A DNA stretch of 64,000 nucleotides from Bin34 sp965219935 (GTDB taxonomy: Bacteria; Chloroflexota; Anaerolineae; Caldilineales; Caldilineaceae): contig CBDCOU010000003.1 of assembly GCA_965219935.1 (NCBI GenBank), positions 4,216,001 to 4,280,000 of the forward strand, in the 5' to 3' direction. This document shows positions 26,570-35,698 of this stretch, piece by piece. The notes under the pieces were generated by a model that saw nothing but the letters and a program-made list of their open reading frames with translations, ran no database searches and was not told where the DNA came from. The position numbers and the translations under genes were made by a program. Each line of letters starts with the position of its first letter. Position 1 is the stretch's first letter.

Positions 26570-26695
26570 CTTGTGCTTGACCATGATATCCAGTGGCGTG
26601 TTGCCCCAACTGTTCACGGACCAGTCATCACCCCCGTGAACGCGCAGCCGTGTTGCAGCTTCCGCGTTTCCATCCCGAGATGATGCGTGCAGGGA
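26570..26695 (-). pseudogene. Ankyrin-repeat fragment
   Basis: The minus strand reads LHASSRDGNAEAATRLRVHG and then SVNSWGNTPLDIMVKHKSAG. This is one ankyrin unit plus the start of a second (LHxAxRxGNxEAxxxLxxxGxD..N..GxTPL). No start codon context or further repeats are visible, so it looks like a remnant of a larger gene just upstream of the acylase start. Confidence 0.5.
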
Positions 26696-26704
26696 GCCGG
26701 ACAC

Positions 26705-27298
26705 GGATCGGGTTGGCGCGAGTGTTTCCAGAATACCCAGCGCCGCTGTTTGCCTTCATCGCGAACCCCAGCGGTCCACGGTGTTGTCGGTCCGCAGCAC
26801 CCCACGAGTGCAGGCCCAGCCGGCTATGGTGCCGGGCCTTGCTCTCTTTATGCTGTTGGTGCTACAAGACGCAGAATGGAGCTCTTTGTCCTTTCCGGGT
26901 CCCGACCAACATCAACGAAACCGAAACGGTGTCGGTACAGGTGGGCATGGAAGTCGCGGATGGCAAGGTTCTTGCGGGCAGCCGGCAACAACAAAAAGAG
27001 AACCGGGAACATGGAGGTACAGCCATCCCGGAGGCATCGTTAAATCTGGAACTGACTGCTGTCCCGGTTTTGGAGCCATGCCTGTCCCTGCACCTACCCT
27101 TGCGGCATTCCCACATGATCACGACAAAGGGCTGTCGGGCCCGGAGGCAGGTTCAGGGCCTTCCATGCGGTCTGCAATCAGCCAGGCTTGATCCGGAAGC
27201 ACTGCATAGTGCTCACAGGAGCCCTGTCCTACTGTGTCTTCCCGTGTGCGATTGCCCCCGCCACCAGCCAAGCTGCCGGCTAGGCGTCAGGTCGATCA
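26705..27298. other. Intergenic stretch, nothing recognised
   Basis: About 600 bases between the ankyrin fragment and the end of the secreted protein gene. The short open frames are Arg/Pro/Ser-rich on both strands with no family resemblance. No clear promoter or strong hairpin was seen. Confidence 0.5.
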
Positions 27299-28606
27299 CT
27301 ACTTGATCACCGTGAACGTAGTGACGGTGAATCCTTTCACATTTGGATTATCCCCACCGATGATTTCTTCTGAGGAGAGGTAGTCGCGGATATTAGAGAT
27401 GGCATCGCCGTATTCCACGTCAGTTGGGCGCACCTTAAGCGAGGCAATCGGACTGATGACTTCGTTGCTGTCGTTGACTGCCCACCCTGTGATTGTGTAG
27501 GACCTACCATTGGCAAACACGTCGATCGGAAAGTCTCGATGCGCGTCCGGAGGCATTACATAGAGGTAAGTGTCTGCACCAATGGGAAAATGATCGTTAG
27601 GGCTGTCGCCGTGATCGTCAATGAGGCTCTGTTCTTCAATCAATACAGCGGTGGATACCCCTTTATCATTAAAATCTTTCTTGTTAACCTCTTTCAGCAG
27701 TTGGGCCTGGTTGGGGCCAAACGTTACGAATTGCGGAGGCGTGGCATACATCGAACCGGTAATGACACCGCCATCGTTGACCCGTACGTTTGTGAACTTT
27801 TCAGTGTTGTTGATCATACTATTTACAATGCACCAAGTAACCAGCTTCTTGGTGCCATATTTGGATGCCATGACCACCACGTCGTTTCCCTCGGGAACCA
27901 CGTCTCCATTTTCGTCGGTGATCCGTATGATGTAGGTGTCGAAGTCCATCTCGGCCCGCTTGCGGTCGTCCTTTTCGCCGTGCGCAAGGCCAATCCTCAA
28001 CCTAGGCGCGCGAGGGCGTGTCAACAAGCCGGATTCCGCTTTGTAGTTTCCGAAGGCCTCGTTGTAGCCCACGTAATAGAATGTTCCTCCGGGCACATTC
28101 CTTTTCGCCGTTGGCGTAACCCCTTGCTTCCACTCGGTGGTCATGAAAGACGGTTCGGTCAGGGCATGGTTGATGCTCTGCTCCAGAATGTTGCTGATGA
28201 GGTAATCGCCATCCGGGGCATTGACCACGATCGCCAACTGGACCGTCACCTTGGTGTCGATCTTGACCCCCGTGAAGGTGGCCTTCTTCGTACCCAGCGA
28301 CAAGGTCCTGGATTGGGAGCTGCCGTCGTCCAGCATCACCACGAGGGACGTTCTGTAGGTGTTGGAACCCAAACCCCAGGATGCAGGATCGATGGTTGCC
28401 CACGAGACGGCGACTTCATCTTCGCGGTCGGAGGCCCGCGATACGGACAAGCTGGAAATCTGGCCGTCGCGCAGACGGGTTCTGAAGGGACAGTCCGAGT
28501 ATTCGCCGCCGAACAGGCTGCCGCCTGCAGAGCCGGTACCGCTGACAACGATCAGCACCAGCAATGCCAAAACGATGCTTCTGAGTGAGCGAACTCCAGT
28601 AGTCAT
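27299..28606 (-). CDS. Secreted protein of unknown function with FN3-like N-terminal region
   Basis: A 435-residue protein starting with a clear signal peptide (SIVLALLVLIVVSGTGSAGG). Residues about 45-135 look like a fibronectin-III-type beta sandwich (SSLSVSRASDREDEVAVSWA, then alternating hydrophobic strands). The rest is beta-rich with Asp/Asn-rich loops and no catalytic motif I recognise. Codon use is more AT-rich than its neighbours in the 27.3-27.9 kb part, which may indicate transfer or relaxed composition. It stands alone, flanked by gaps of about 600 and 760 bases. Likely exported or surface-associated. Confidence 0.75.
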   Translation of the reverse strand: MTTGVRSLRSIVLALLVLIVVSGTGSAGGSLFGGEYSDCPFRTRLRDGQISSLSVSRASDREDEVAVSWATIDPASWGLGSNTYRTSLVVMLDDGSSQSRTLSLGTKKATFTGVKIDTKVTVQLAIVVNAPDGDYLISNILEQSINHALTEPSFMTTEWKQGVTPTAKRNVPGGTFYYVGYNEAFGNYKAESGLLTRPRAPRLRIGLAHGEKDDRKRAEMDFDTYIIRITDENGDVVPEGNDVVVMASKYGTKKLVTWCIVNSMINNTEKFTNVRVNDGGVITGSMYATPPQFVTFGPNQAQLLKEVNKKDFNDKGVSTAVLIEEQSLIDDHGDSPNDHFPIGADTYLYVMPPDAHRDFPIDVFANGRSYTITGWAVNDSNEVISPIASLKVRPTDVEYGDAISNIRDYLSSEEIIGGDNPNVKGFTVTTFTVIK

Positions 28607-29367
28607 AACACGGCTCCCGGGATTTCGACGTGATGCGACAACGTACCGGTGTATAACCGGTTATGTGATAACACAACTTCACTTCGAAGTCGAATCCATT
28701 TGCCGCCCGGGGGTTGTTTCGATTTGGCGGCGTTGGCCTGTGTCCGGATGGGTCCTCTCCGGCGCGGACTTCATGTCTTCAGTTCATCCCGGCTGCCACA
28801 TGCCGATCCGGCCCGCCCACGGCCTGTCCTCCTCGGCAACCGCCGCGTCTGACAACACGATGGCACCCACGCCCGTCATCCGGTCGTCTTGGGCCGCTTC
28901 CGGATCCAACACCGGCAGTGCACCGTTTGTCGCCACCGCGTTGTCCGCAGGGGATGGCCTCCCGGCGGTGTACCGCGTCAGTCCTGCAACGGATTTGGGC
29001 GGCAGTTCTCGAGGCTCCGGCTGCTGTGTGGCAAGACGTCTCGGTGGCGGGGGCGCTTGGGGCTGTTGCCGTCCGGGCGGGAGCTTCCCGGCCAAAGCCC
29101 TTTCTGTGGGTTGAAGTTCAGTTGGATAGGCTGCATCAGGGCATTGACTTGAAGGATGCCAAGCCTGACATGGGGTGGTGCTCCAGGCCACGTGACTGCC
29201 CGGTCAACGGGCATTGTCCGGAACTCGTCGGGTACCCATGGTTCGATTCCTGCTTCTATAATGGCGTTCCCGGATCGGGAGGGGTCCGGACGTGGAGCAC
29301 AGATGGAGCGGTGGGGCAGCTTGTCCAACCGGATCGGTCGCAACTTGGACTTTCAGGCGGTGCAATC
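28607..29367. other. Intergenic stretch, nothing recognised
   Basis: A 760-base gap between divergent genes. The frame of the LarA-like gene stays open through part of it, but the predicted residues are Trp/Arg/Gly-rich and unlike any family, so I treat it as non-coding. A TATAAT occurs at 29257-29262, about 105 bases before the LarA-like start, without an obvious -35. Confidence 0.5.
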
Positions 29368-30681
29368 TTGATCTCTGAACTTCTGGAGAGTGTGGAAGGC
29401 CTCAGCTTTGGTGCCGCATTGCCCGATCGGCTTGTGGCCGGGTTTCAGGACTTCCCCGACAATGCCGTCGCGGACATCCCCGGTGCCGTGCGCACCGCCC
29501 TGGAGGGGGCCGGTCTGTTGGACGCGGTCAAGCCGGGCCAGTCGGTGGCGATTGGCTGTGGCAGTCGCGGCCTGGCCAATCTGCCGGCCCTGACCCGCGC
29601 AACCATCGAGTGCGTGCGGGAACGCGGGGCCCGACCCTACCTGTTCCCGGCCATGGGCAGCCATGGCGGTGGTACCGTCGCGGGGCAGTTGAAGGTACTG
29701 GCCAACTTCGGACTCACGGAGGCCTCCATGGGTGTGCCGATTAGGGCGGACATGGCCGTGCGTCGGACGGCCTGTCTGCCGGGTGGCCCCCAGTTGTACC
29801 AGGGCGAGGACTCGGCCCGGGCCGACCATGTGTTGCTGATCAACCGGGTCAAGCCGCACACCAGTTTCCGCGGCCCCGTGGAGAGTGGCCTGTCCAAGAT
29901 GGGCGTCATTGGCTTGGGCAAGCTGGAAGGAGCCCGGACCTACCATGCGCACGGCGTGGAGGTTTTTGTGTCGGACCTGACCGAGGCTGCGCAGTTGCAG
30001 GTGGAGCACACGAATCTGCTGGGAGGCGTGGCCGTGGTGGAGAACGGCCACGAGGAAACCATGGCCGTGGAAGCCCTGCACGCCTCGGAATTCGCCGGTC
30101 CCCGTGAACGCGCCCTGTTGGACCTAGCCCGCACTCATCTGCCGCGCATCCCGGTCTCGCCCCTGGACCTGCTGGTGGTCCGGCGTCTGGGCAAGAACAT
30201 CTCGGGCACCGGCATGGACACCAACGTGATTGGCCGCTTTGCCGTTCCGGACCTCCCGGATGCCGAGTGGCCGCGCATCACCGTGGTCGCGGTCCTGTCG
30301 CTTACCCCCGAGACCGCCGGCAACGCCAACGGTCTCGGACTTGCCAACGTGGCGGCCGGCCGCGTGCTCCGGCACATCGACTGGCAGGCCACCTATACCA
30401 ATGCGTTCGCGGCAGGCGTCATGGGACTGCGCAAGGCCGCCATGCCCGCGGTGGTGCCCTGCGACCGGCAGGTACTGGAACTGTCCCTGAACAGTATTCA
30501 GACCAGTCCCGAACAGGCCCGCATCCTGTTCATCGACGACACGCTCAGTTTGGGCAGGGCCTGGATGTCGCCCAACCTGGTGGCGGAATGGGCCGCCGCG
30601 CCGAATTGCCGGATTGGCTCCGAGGCCAGTCTTGCTTTCGACGGCTCGGGCCTCATGACCAGCCCCTGGGACTTGGCCTGA
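29368..30681 (+). CDS. Lactate-racemase-domain (LarA/DUF2088-like) protein
   Basis: About 437 residues from a TTG at 29368, the first start that gives family length; no ATG or GTG fits better. It carries the LarA-type N-domain features: GSRGLANLPALTRATIECV, MGSHGGGTVAGQ at about 96-107 and the NRVKPHTSFRGPVESGLSKM segment. LarA uses a nickel-pincer cofactor to racemise lactate; relatives without LarB/C/E partners, as here, act on other 2-hydroxy acids or are uncharacterised. Cofactor-attachment Lys cannot be assigned with confidence. metH follows about 100 bases downstream on the same strand and may share its transcript. Confidence 0.8.
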   Translation: MISELLESVEGLSFGAALPDRLVAGFQDFPDNAVADIPGAVRTALEGAGLLDAVKPGQSVAIGCGSRGLANLPALTRATIECVRERGARPYLFPAMGSHGGGTVAGQLKVLANFGLTEASMGVPIRADMAVRRTACLPGGPQLYQGEDSARADHVLLINRVKPHTSFRGPVESGLSKMGVIGLGKLEGARTYHAHGVEVFVSDLTEAAQLQVEHTNLLGGVAVVENGHEETMAVEALHASEFAGPRERALLDLARTHLPRIPVSPLDLLVVRRLGKNISGTGMDTNVIGRFAVPDLPDAEWPRITVVAVLSLTPETAGNANGLGLANVAAGRVLRHIDWQATYTNAFAAGVMGLRKAAMPAVVPCDRQVLELSLNSIQTSPEQARILFIDDTLSLGRAWMSPNLVAEWAAAPNCRIGSEASLAFDGSGLMTSPWDLA

Positions 30682-30782
30682 CCCCCGGGCGGGTGCCGGT
30701 CCCCACAAGGCAAGAGGGCCTTGGGCCGTCCGGCGCGTCCTTCACCGTTCCGGACCCTTGACTCCCGGTGGAACAGTTCCGC

Positions 30783-33700
30783 ATGCACTCTCCGTCCGAC
30801 CTGTTGCAAGCCGCCGACGAGCGCATTTTGATCCTGGACGGTGCCATGGGCACGTTGCTTCAGGAACATCGGCTGACCCCCGCAGACTATGCCGGCGACA
30901 GGTTCCGGGATCATCCGCGGCCGGTCATGGGCTGCCATGACCTGTTGTGCCTGACCCAGCCCCGCATCATCCGGGACATCCACCGGCAGTACTTGGATGC
31001 CGGGGCGGACATCGTCTCCACCAACACGTTCACGGCCACCGGCATTGCCCTGGCGGACTTTGGCCTCTCCGACCTGGCCTATGAACTGAATGTCGCCGCC
31101 GCCCGCATCGGACGGGAGGCCGTGGACGGCCGCGACTATGCGGATCCGGACCGGCCGCGCTTCGTGGCCGGGTCGATCGGCCCCACCAACGTGACGGCTT
31201 CCCTGTCGCCGGATGTCTCGGATCCGGCCTTCCGCAACACCTCCTTTGAGGCATTGGAGGCGGCCTACCGCGAGCAGGCGCGGGGGCTTATGGATGGCGG
31301 AGCCGATCTCCTGCTGGTCGAGACGGTGTTCGACACGCTCAATGCCAAGGCCGCGCTCTTTGCCATTCAAGGGCTGTTTCGGGACACCGGCCGCTCGCTC
31401 CCGGTCATGGTCTCCATCAGCGTGGTGGATGCCAGTGGCCGCAACCTGTCGGGCCAGACACCGGAAGCCTTCTGGCACTCCGTCCGCCATGTCGAGCCTT
31501 TTTCGGTCGGGGTCAACTGTTCGCTGGGTTCCACGGACATGTTGCCGTACATAAGTCGGCTGTCGGAGGTTGCGGATGCCCGCATCCACTGCTATCCCAA
31601 TGCCGGCTTGCCCAATGCCTTCGGCGGCTACGACGAGACCCCCGAGGAAATGGCCGCGACCCTCAGGGAGGCGGCCGCCAAGGACGAACTGAACATCGCC
31701 GGCAGCTGTTGCGGTTCGGGGCCGGAGCACACCCGGCGCATCCGGGCTGCGCTGGCGGACTTCGCCCCGCGCACTGTGCCCGCGCACGCGCCGGCCACGG
31801 TGTTGGCCGGGATGGAACCGTGCCGGGTGGCACCGGAGATCAACTTCATCAACATCGGCGAGCGCACCAACGTCTCGGGGTCCGCGCGCTTCCGGCGCCT
31901 GATCCGCAGGGACCGCTTCGAGGACGCGGTGCAGGTGGCGGCGGAGCAGGTGGCCAACGGCGCCCAGATGGTGGACGTGAACTTCGACGACGGCCTGCTC
32001 GACGGTCCGGCCTGCATGCGCCGTTTCCTGCGTCTCCTGGCCGGGGAACCCGATGTGGCGCGGGTGCCGATTGTGATCGATTCATCCCGCTGGGAGATTC
32101 TGGAGACCGGTCTGCGGGAGGTGCAGGGCAAGGCACTGGTCAACTCGCTGAGCCTCAAGGAGGGCGAGGAGGAGTTCCTGCGGCAGGCGGACCTCTGTCG
32201 GCGGTACGGAGCTGCGGTGGTCGTGATGGCCTTTGACGAGACGGGCCAGGCCGACACGCTGGAACGCAAGCTGGAAGTGTGCCGCCGGGCCTACCGCCTG
32301 CTCACGGAGCATGGATTCCCACCCGAGGACATTGTCCTGGATCCCAACATTCTGACGGTGGGCACCGGGATCGAGGAGCACGACGCCTACGCGGTCGCCT
32401 TCATCGAGGCGGTGCGGGGTATCAAGGAGGAACTGCCGCACTGCAAGGTGAGTGGGGGCGTCAGCAACATCTCCTTTGCCTTCCGTGGTCTGACCGCGGT
32501 CCGGCAGGCGATGCACGCCGCCTTCCTGTACCACGCGCGGGCCGCAGGGCTGGACATGGGAATTGTGGATGCCGGGCAACTGGCCATCTATGCCGAACTG
32601 GACCCCGAGCTGCGGGAGCATGTCGAGGATGTGCTCCTGAACCGCCGCCCGGATGCCACCGAACGGCTCATCGAACTGGCGGAACGGCTGCGCGGCACCC
32701 TGGCGACCACCGGACCCAAGGCGGATCTGGCCTGGCGGGACGAGCCCGTGGCGGTACGGCTGTCCCATGCGCTGGTCAACGGACTGGACCAGTATGCCGA
32801 GGAGGATGCAGCCGAGGCGCTGGCGGAACTGGGGGATCCGCTGGCCGTCATCGAAGGGCCGCTGATGGACGGCATGAACCGCGTCGGTGATCTCTTCGGA
32901 GCCGGCCAGATGTTTTTGCCCCAGGTGGTCAAGAGCGCCCGCGTGATGAAGAAGGCCGTGGCCTGGCTTACGCCCTACATTGAGGAGGCACAGGCGCAGA
33001 GCGGTTCCGGTACGGCCCAGCCCAGCATTGTCATGGCCACGGTGCAGGGCGATGTGCACGACATCGGCAAGAACATCGTGGGGGTGGTGCTGGGTTGCAA
33101 TGGTTACCGCATCGAGGATCTGGGCGTGATGGTGGCCGGACAAACCATCCTGGACACGGCCCGTGCCGGGCAGGCGGACCTAATCGGGTTGAGCGGGTTG
33201 ATTACGCCGTCCCTGGATCAGATGGTCAACGTGGCCTCCGAGATGGAACGCCAGGGTTTTGACACGCCCCTGCTGATTGGCGGTGCCACCACATCGCGGC
33301 TGCACACGGCACTGCGCATCGATCCCGTCTACTCCGGGCCGGTTGTGCACGTACTGGACGCCTCGCGCAGCGTCGGGGTGGTGGAACAGTTGACCAACCC
33401 GCGGCAGCGCACGGCCTTTGCGGCGTCCATCAAGGCCGAGTACGCGGGCCTGCGGCGCAGCCACGAGGAGCGCGGTCGCAAACGGGAACTGTTGTCGTTG
33501 GAGGAGGCTCGGGCCCGGCGCTTTCTCTTCGACCCGGCCGAGGCCGACATCGTTCGACCGCGCCATCCGGACCTGCAAACCGTCAATATACCGATCGCCG
33601 ACCTGGTTCCGTACATCGACTGGACCCCCTTTTTCCATGCCTGGGAGATGCGGGGTGTCTGGCCAGCGATTCTCAACGATCCGGGCAAGGGCAAGGCGGC

Positions 33701-34460
33701 CCGCTCCCTGCTGGCGGACGGCCAGGCTCGCTTGGAGACCCTGATCCGGGACGGGGGCCTGGACGTGCGCGGAGCCGTCGCGATCTTTCCGGCGGCGTCC
33801 GAGGACGAGACCATTCTGGTTTACACGGACGAATCCCGCACGGCGGTGAGGGCAAAGTTTCCGCTGCTGCGACAGCAGGAACCCAAGGGGGCGTCGGCGC
33901 GTCAACTCTGCCTGAGTGACTGGATCGCGCCGGCTCACGGCGATGTCGCCGACTGGCTGGGATGTTTTGCGGTGACGGCCGGCTTGGGCGTGCCGGATTT
34001 GAGTGCCGAATTGAAGGCGGCTCATGACGACTATGGCGCCATCATGGTGCAGGTGCTGGCCGACCGGCTGGCGGAAGCGGCCGCGGAATGGCTGCACCTG
34101 AAGGCGCGTACCTGCTGGTGGGGCTATGCCGAGGACGAAGCACTGGACAATGCGGACCTGATTGCCGAGCGGTATCGCGGCATCCGCCCGGCACCCGGCT
34201 ACCCGGCTTGCCCGGACCACACGAGCAAGCGAACCATCTTTGCCCTGTTGGAGGCCGGGGAGCGTGCGGACATGTCCCTGTCCGAGACGTGCGCCATGTG
34301 GCCGGCCGCCTCTGTCAGCGGTTTTTGGTTCGCCCATCCCCAGGCCCGGTACTTCACGGTGGGCAGGATTGGACGCGATCAGTTGGAGAGTGTGGCTTCC
34401 ACCTCAGGGATGGATCCTGAGGAAGCGGAGGGTTGGCTGAGGCCCAATCTGACTCGTTAA
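30783..34460 (+). CDS. metH: Cobalamin-dependent methionine synthase
   Basis: A 1225-residue, full-length MetH that transfers a methyl group from methyltetrahydrofolate to homocysteine via methylcobalamin. The homocysteine domain (1-315) has the zinc Cys residues in GVNCSLGS (about 245) and GSCCGSG (about 307-308). The pterin domain follows (INIGERTNVSGSARFRRLI onward). The B12 domain has DVHDIGKN near 757 with the cobalt-ligand His, and the C-terminal activation domain has PGYPACPDHTSKR and MSLSETCAMWPAASVSG. ATG at 30783 chosen; a GTG 15 bases upstream is possible. No cobalamin riboswitch was seen in the short leader. A small degraded copy of the activation domain lies near 38960. Confidence 0.97.
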   Translation: MHSPSDLLQAADERILILDGAMGTLLQEHRLTPADYAGDRFRDHPRPVMGCHDLLCLTQPRIIRDIHRQYLDAGADIVSTNTFTATGIALADFGLSDLAYELNVAAARIGREAVDGRDYADPDRPRFVAGSIGPTNVTASLSPDVSDPAFRNTSFEALEAAYREQARGLMDGGADLLLVETVFDTLNAKAALFAIQGLFRDTGRSLPVMVSISVVDASGRNLSGQTPEAFWHSVRHVEPFSVGVNCSLGSTDMLPYISRLSEVADARIHCYPNAGLPNAFGGYDETPEEMAATLREAAAKDELNIAGSCCGSGPEHTRRIRAALADFAPRTVPAHAPATVLAGMEPCRVAPEINFINIGERTNVSGSARFRRLIRRDRFEDAVQVAAEQVANGAQMVDVNFDDGLLDGPACMRRFLRLLAGEPDVARVPIVIDSSRWEILETGLREVQGKALVNSLSLKEGEEEFLRQADLCRRYGAAVVVMAFDETGQADTLERKLEVCRRAYRLLTEHGFPPEDIVLDPNILTVGTGIEEHDAYAVAFIEAVRGIKEELPHCKVSGGVSNISFAFRGLTAVRQAMHAAFLYHARAAGLDMGIVDAGQLAIYAELDPELREHVEDVLLNRRPDATERLIELAERLRGTLATTGPKADLAWRDEPVAVRLSHALVNGLDQYAEEDAAEALAELGDPLAVIEGPLMDGMNRVGDLFGAGQMFLPQVVKSARVMKKAVAWLTPYIEEAQAQSGSGTAQPSIVMATVQGDVHDIGKNIVGVVLGCNGYRIEDLGVMVAGQTILDTARAGQADLIGLSGLITPSLDQMVNVASEMERQGFDTPLLIGGATTSRLHTALRIDPVYSGPVVHVLDASRSVGVVEQLTNPRQRTAFAASIKAEYAGLRRSHEERGRKRELLSLEEARARRFLFDPAEADIVRPRHPDLQTVNIPIADLVPYIDWTPFFHAWEMRGVWPAILNDPGKGKAARSLLADGQARLETLIRDGGLDVRGAVAIFPAASEDETILVYTDESRTAVRAKFPLLRQQEPKGASARQLCLSDWIAPAHGDVADWLGCFAVTAGLGVPDLSAELKAAHDDYGAIMVQVLADRLAEAAAEWLHLKARTCWWGYAEDEALDNADLIAERYRGIRPAPGYPACPDHTSKRTIFALLEAGERADMSLSETCAMWPAASVSGFWFAHPQARYFTVGRIGRDQLESVASTSGMDPEEAEGWLRPNLTR

Positions 34461-34668
34461 TCGTTCCCCGGGTGGAGTAGGGACCAGGCGGACTTCGGTT
34501 CCAACCGGGTGAACCTGTTGGCAACACACACGGGATGGCGGGAGGCAGGTGGTCATTGGCCGCGCCCGGGTCCGGGACTGGGCAGGGAAGGAACGCAGGA
34601 CAACGTCGCGGCTACCAGTTGCCTTGTTCCCTCGGAGGTGCTGCCAGGCAGGACGCGGCCAAAGTTGA

Positions 34669-35088
34669 TTACAGGAAAAGACGAATTTTTGCCGCGAACT
34701 CGTCTCTCGTTAATTCATCAGCAGTAGGAGGCATACGCGGGTAAACGCGAAGGAACCCGTCCGCGGTTTTGCGCGGATGGATGTGGAAATGGACATGGGG
34801 CACCTCCTGGAACGCGGCGGGGCCGATTGAATGCCAAAGGCTCATCCCGTCGTTGGGAAAAGCGGCATCAACGGCGCGGGTAACACGTATGAGGGTCGCC
34901 ATGACCGCGGCCCCCGTTGTCTCGTCCAGATGACGGATGTCGCAGACATGCCGTCGCGGGATGACCAGTGTATGCCCGGAGTGGAATTGTCGAATGTCGA
35001 TGAATGCCATGGTCAACTCGTCTTCGTACACAACGCTCGCGGGCCTCGTCCCATTGGCAATATCGCAGAATATGCAATTTCCACTCAT
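34669..35088 (-). CDS. HIT-family nucleotide-binding hydrolase
   Basis: A 139-residue HIT protein of the Hint/HinT-like branch. It has the histidine triad HVHFHIH at 98-104 with the preceding conserved region LWHSIGPAAFQEVPH, and an N-terminal CIFCDIANGTRPAS with two Cys that bind zinc in some members. Such enzymes cleave nucleoside phosphoramidates or related adenylated compounds. It is a single gene converging on metH, with a 208-base gap and no obvious terminator. Confidence 0.92.
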   Translation of the reverse strand: MSGNCIFCDIANGTRPASVVYEDELTMAFIDIRQFHSGHTLVIPRRHVCDIRHLDETTGAAVMATLIRVTRAVDAAFPNDGMSLWHSIGPAAFQEVPHVHFHIHPRKTADGFLRVYPRMPPTADELTRDEFAAKIRLFL

Positions 35089-35413
35089 GGAAGTCTCTAT
35101 GGTTCGACTTGGTGCGAAGCCAGGGTGGGCACGTGGTTGCCGTCAAGTGCAGGCGGTTGGGGGATCCGGCTTCCGTCTTCAGCCCCAAGTCAAGTGTATC
35201 CGCGGCTTCTTCCGCCCGAACCAGCCCTCGGCCGGTTGGTTCCGATGGGGTCTGTGTGCCGTAGATCAAACCGTGCCCGCAGTGCCTCGGGTGTTGCGCC
35301 AGATCGAGCCCGGAAGGTGACGGGACCGGCCGCCCTGCCACCGCTGCCTCGAACCAGGCCGGGTTCGGGCCCAATGTCAATGACGCTGAAACAGTGGCTC
35401 GCTTTAAACGGAC
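35089..35413. other. Intergenic stretch, nothing recognised
   Basis: The first 325 bases of the gap between the divergent HIT gene and ABC cluster 1. No gene remnant was recognised on either strand. The remainder of the gap carries the cluster's promoter. Confidence 0.5.
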
Positions 35414-35442
35414 TTGACAGGACTCGCGTGCCTGCGTACAGT
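35414..35442 (+). promoter_or_regulatory. Sigma70-type promoter upstream of sugar ABC cluster 1
   Basis: A perfect TTGACA (35414-35419) is followed after exactly 17 bases by TACAGT (35437-35442, four of six consensus bases). It points toward the binding-protein gene at 35699, leaving a leader of about 250 bases that could hold regulation, although no riboswitch fold was recognised. Confidence 0.6.
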
Positions 35443-35698
35443 GCGCCCCATGCCAACCATCATGGGAATCGAGCCTGTGCGGCCCCTGTCGGATGGAATG
35501 CTTCGATACCGGTCGTGCGGAAGACCAAGCAGGTTGCTCTTCATCCGAAATGGCCAAGGCAGTTGCACGGCCGCCACGGGGTCAACCCCAAGCCGTAGTG
35601 TTGCCTCCGTAAGCTGTTTCGTGGCTCCGATCCACGCTCAACCTTGCCGGTTCACTCATTGTTTCTTGGTCAACCGTGCATATTGAAGGAGTTGTGAC

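Noticed and set aside
29236..29252. GGTTCGATTCC resembling a tRNA T loop
   Set aside because: The flanking bases do not form a five-base-pair T stem and no acceptor or anticodon arm can be drawn.
29257..29262. TATAAT as promoter of the LarA-like gene
   Set aside because: No -35 hexamer at a suitable distance and more than 100 bases from the start; mentioned only as part of the gap.
28714..29367. N-terminal extension of the LarA-like protein by 218 residues
   Set aside because: The extra sequence is low-quality composition without domain resemblance, while the TTG at 29368 gives family length.
29368..30782. Cobalamin riboswitch in front of metH
   Set aside because: The space between the LarA-like stop and metH is only about 100 bases and no B12-box-like sequence was seen.
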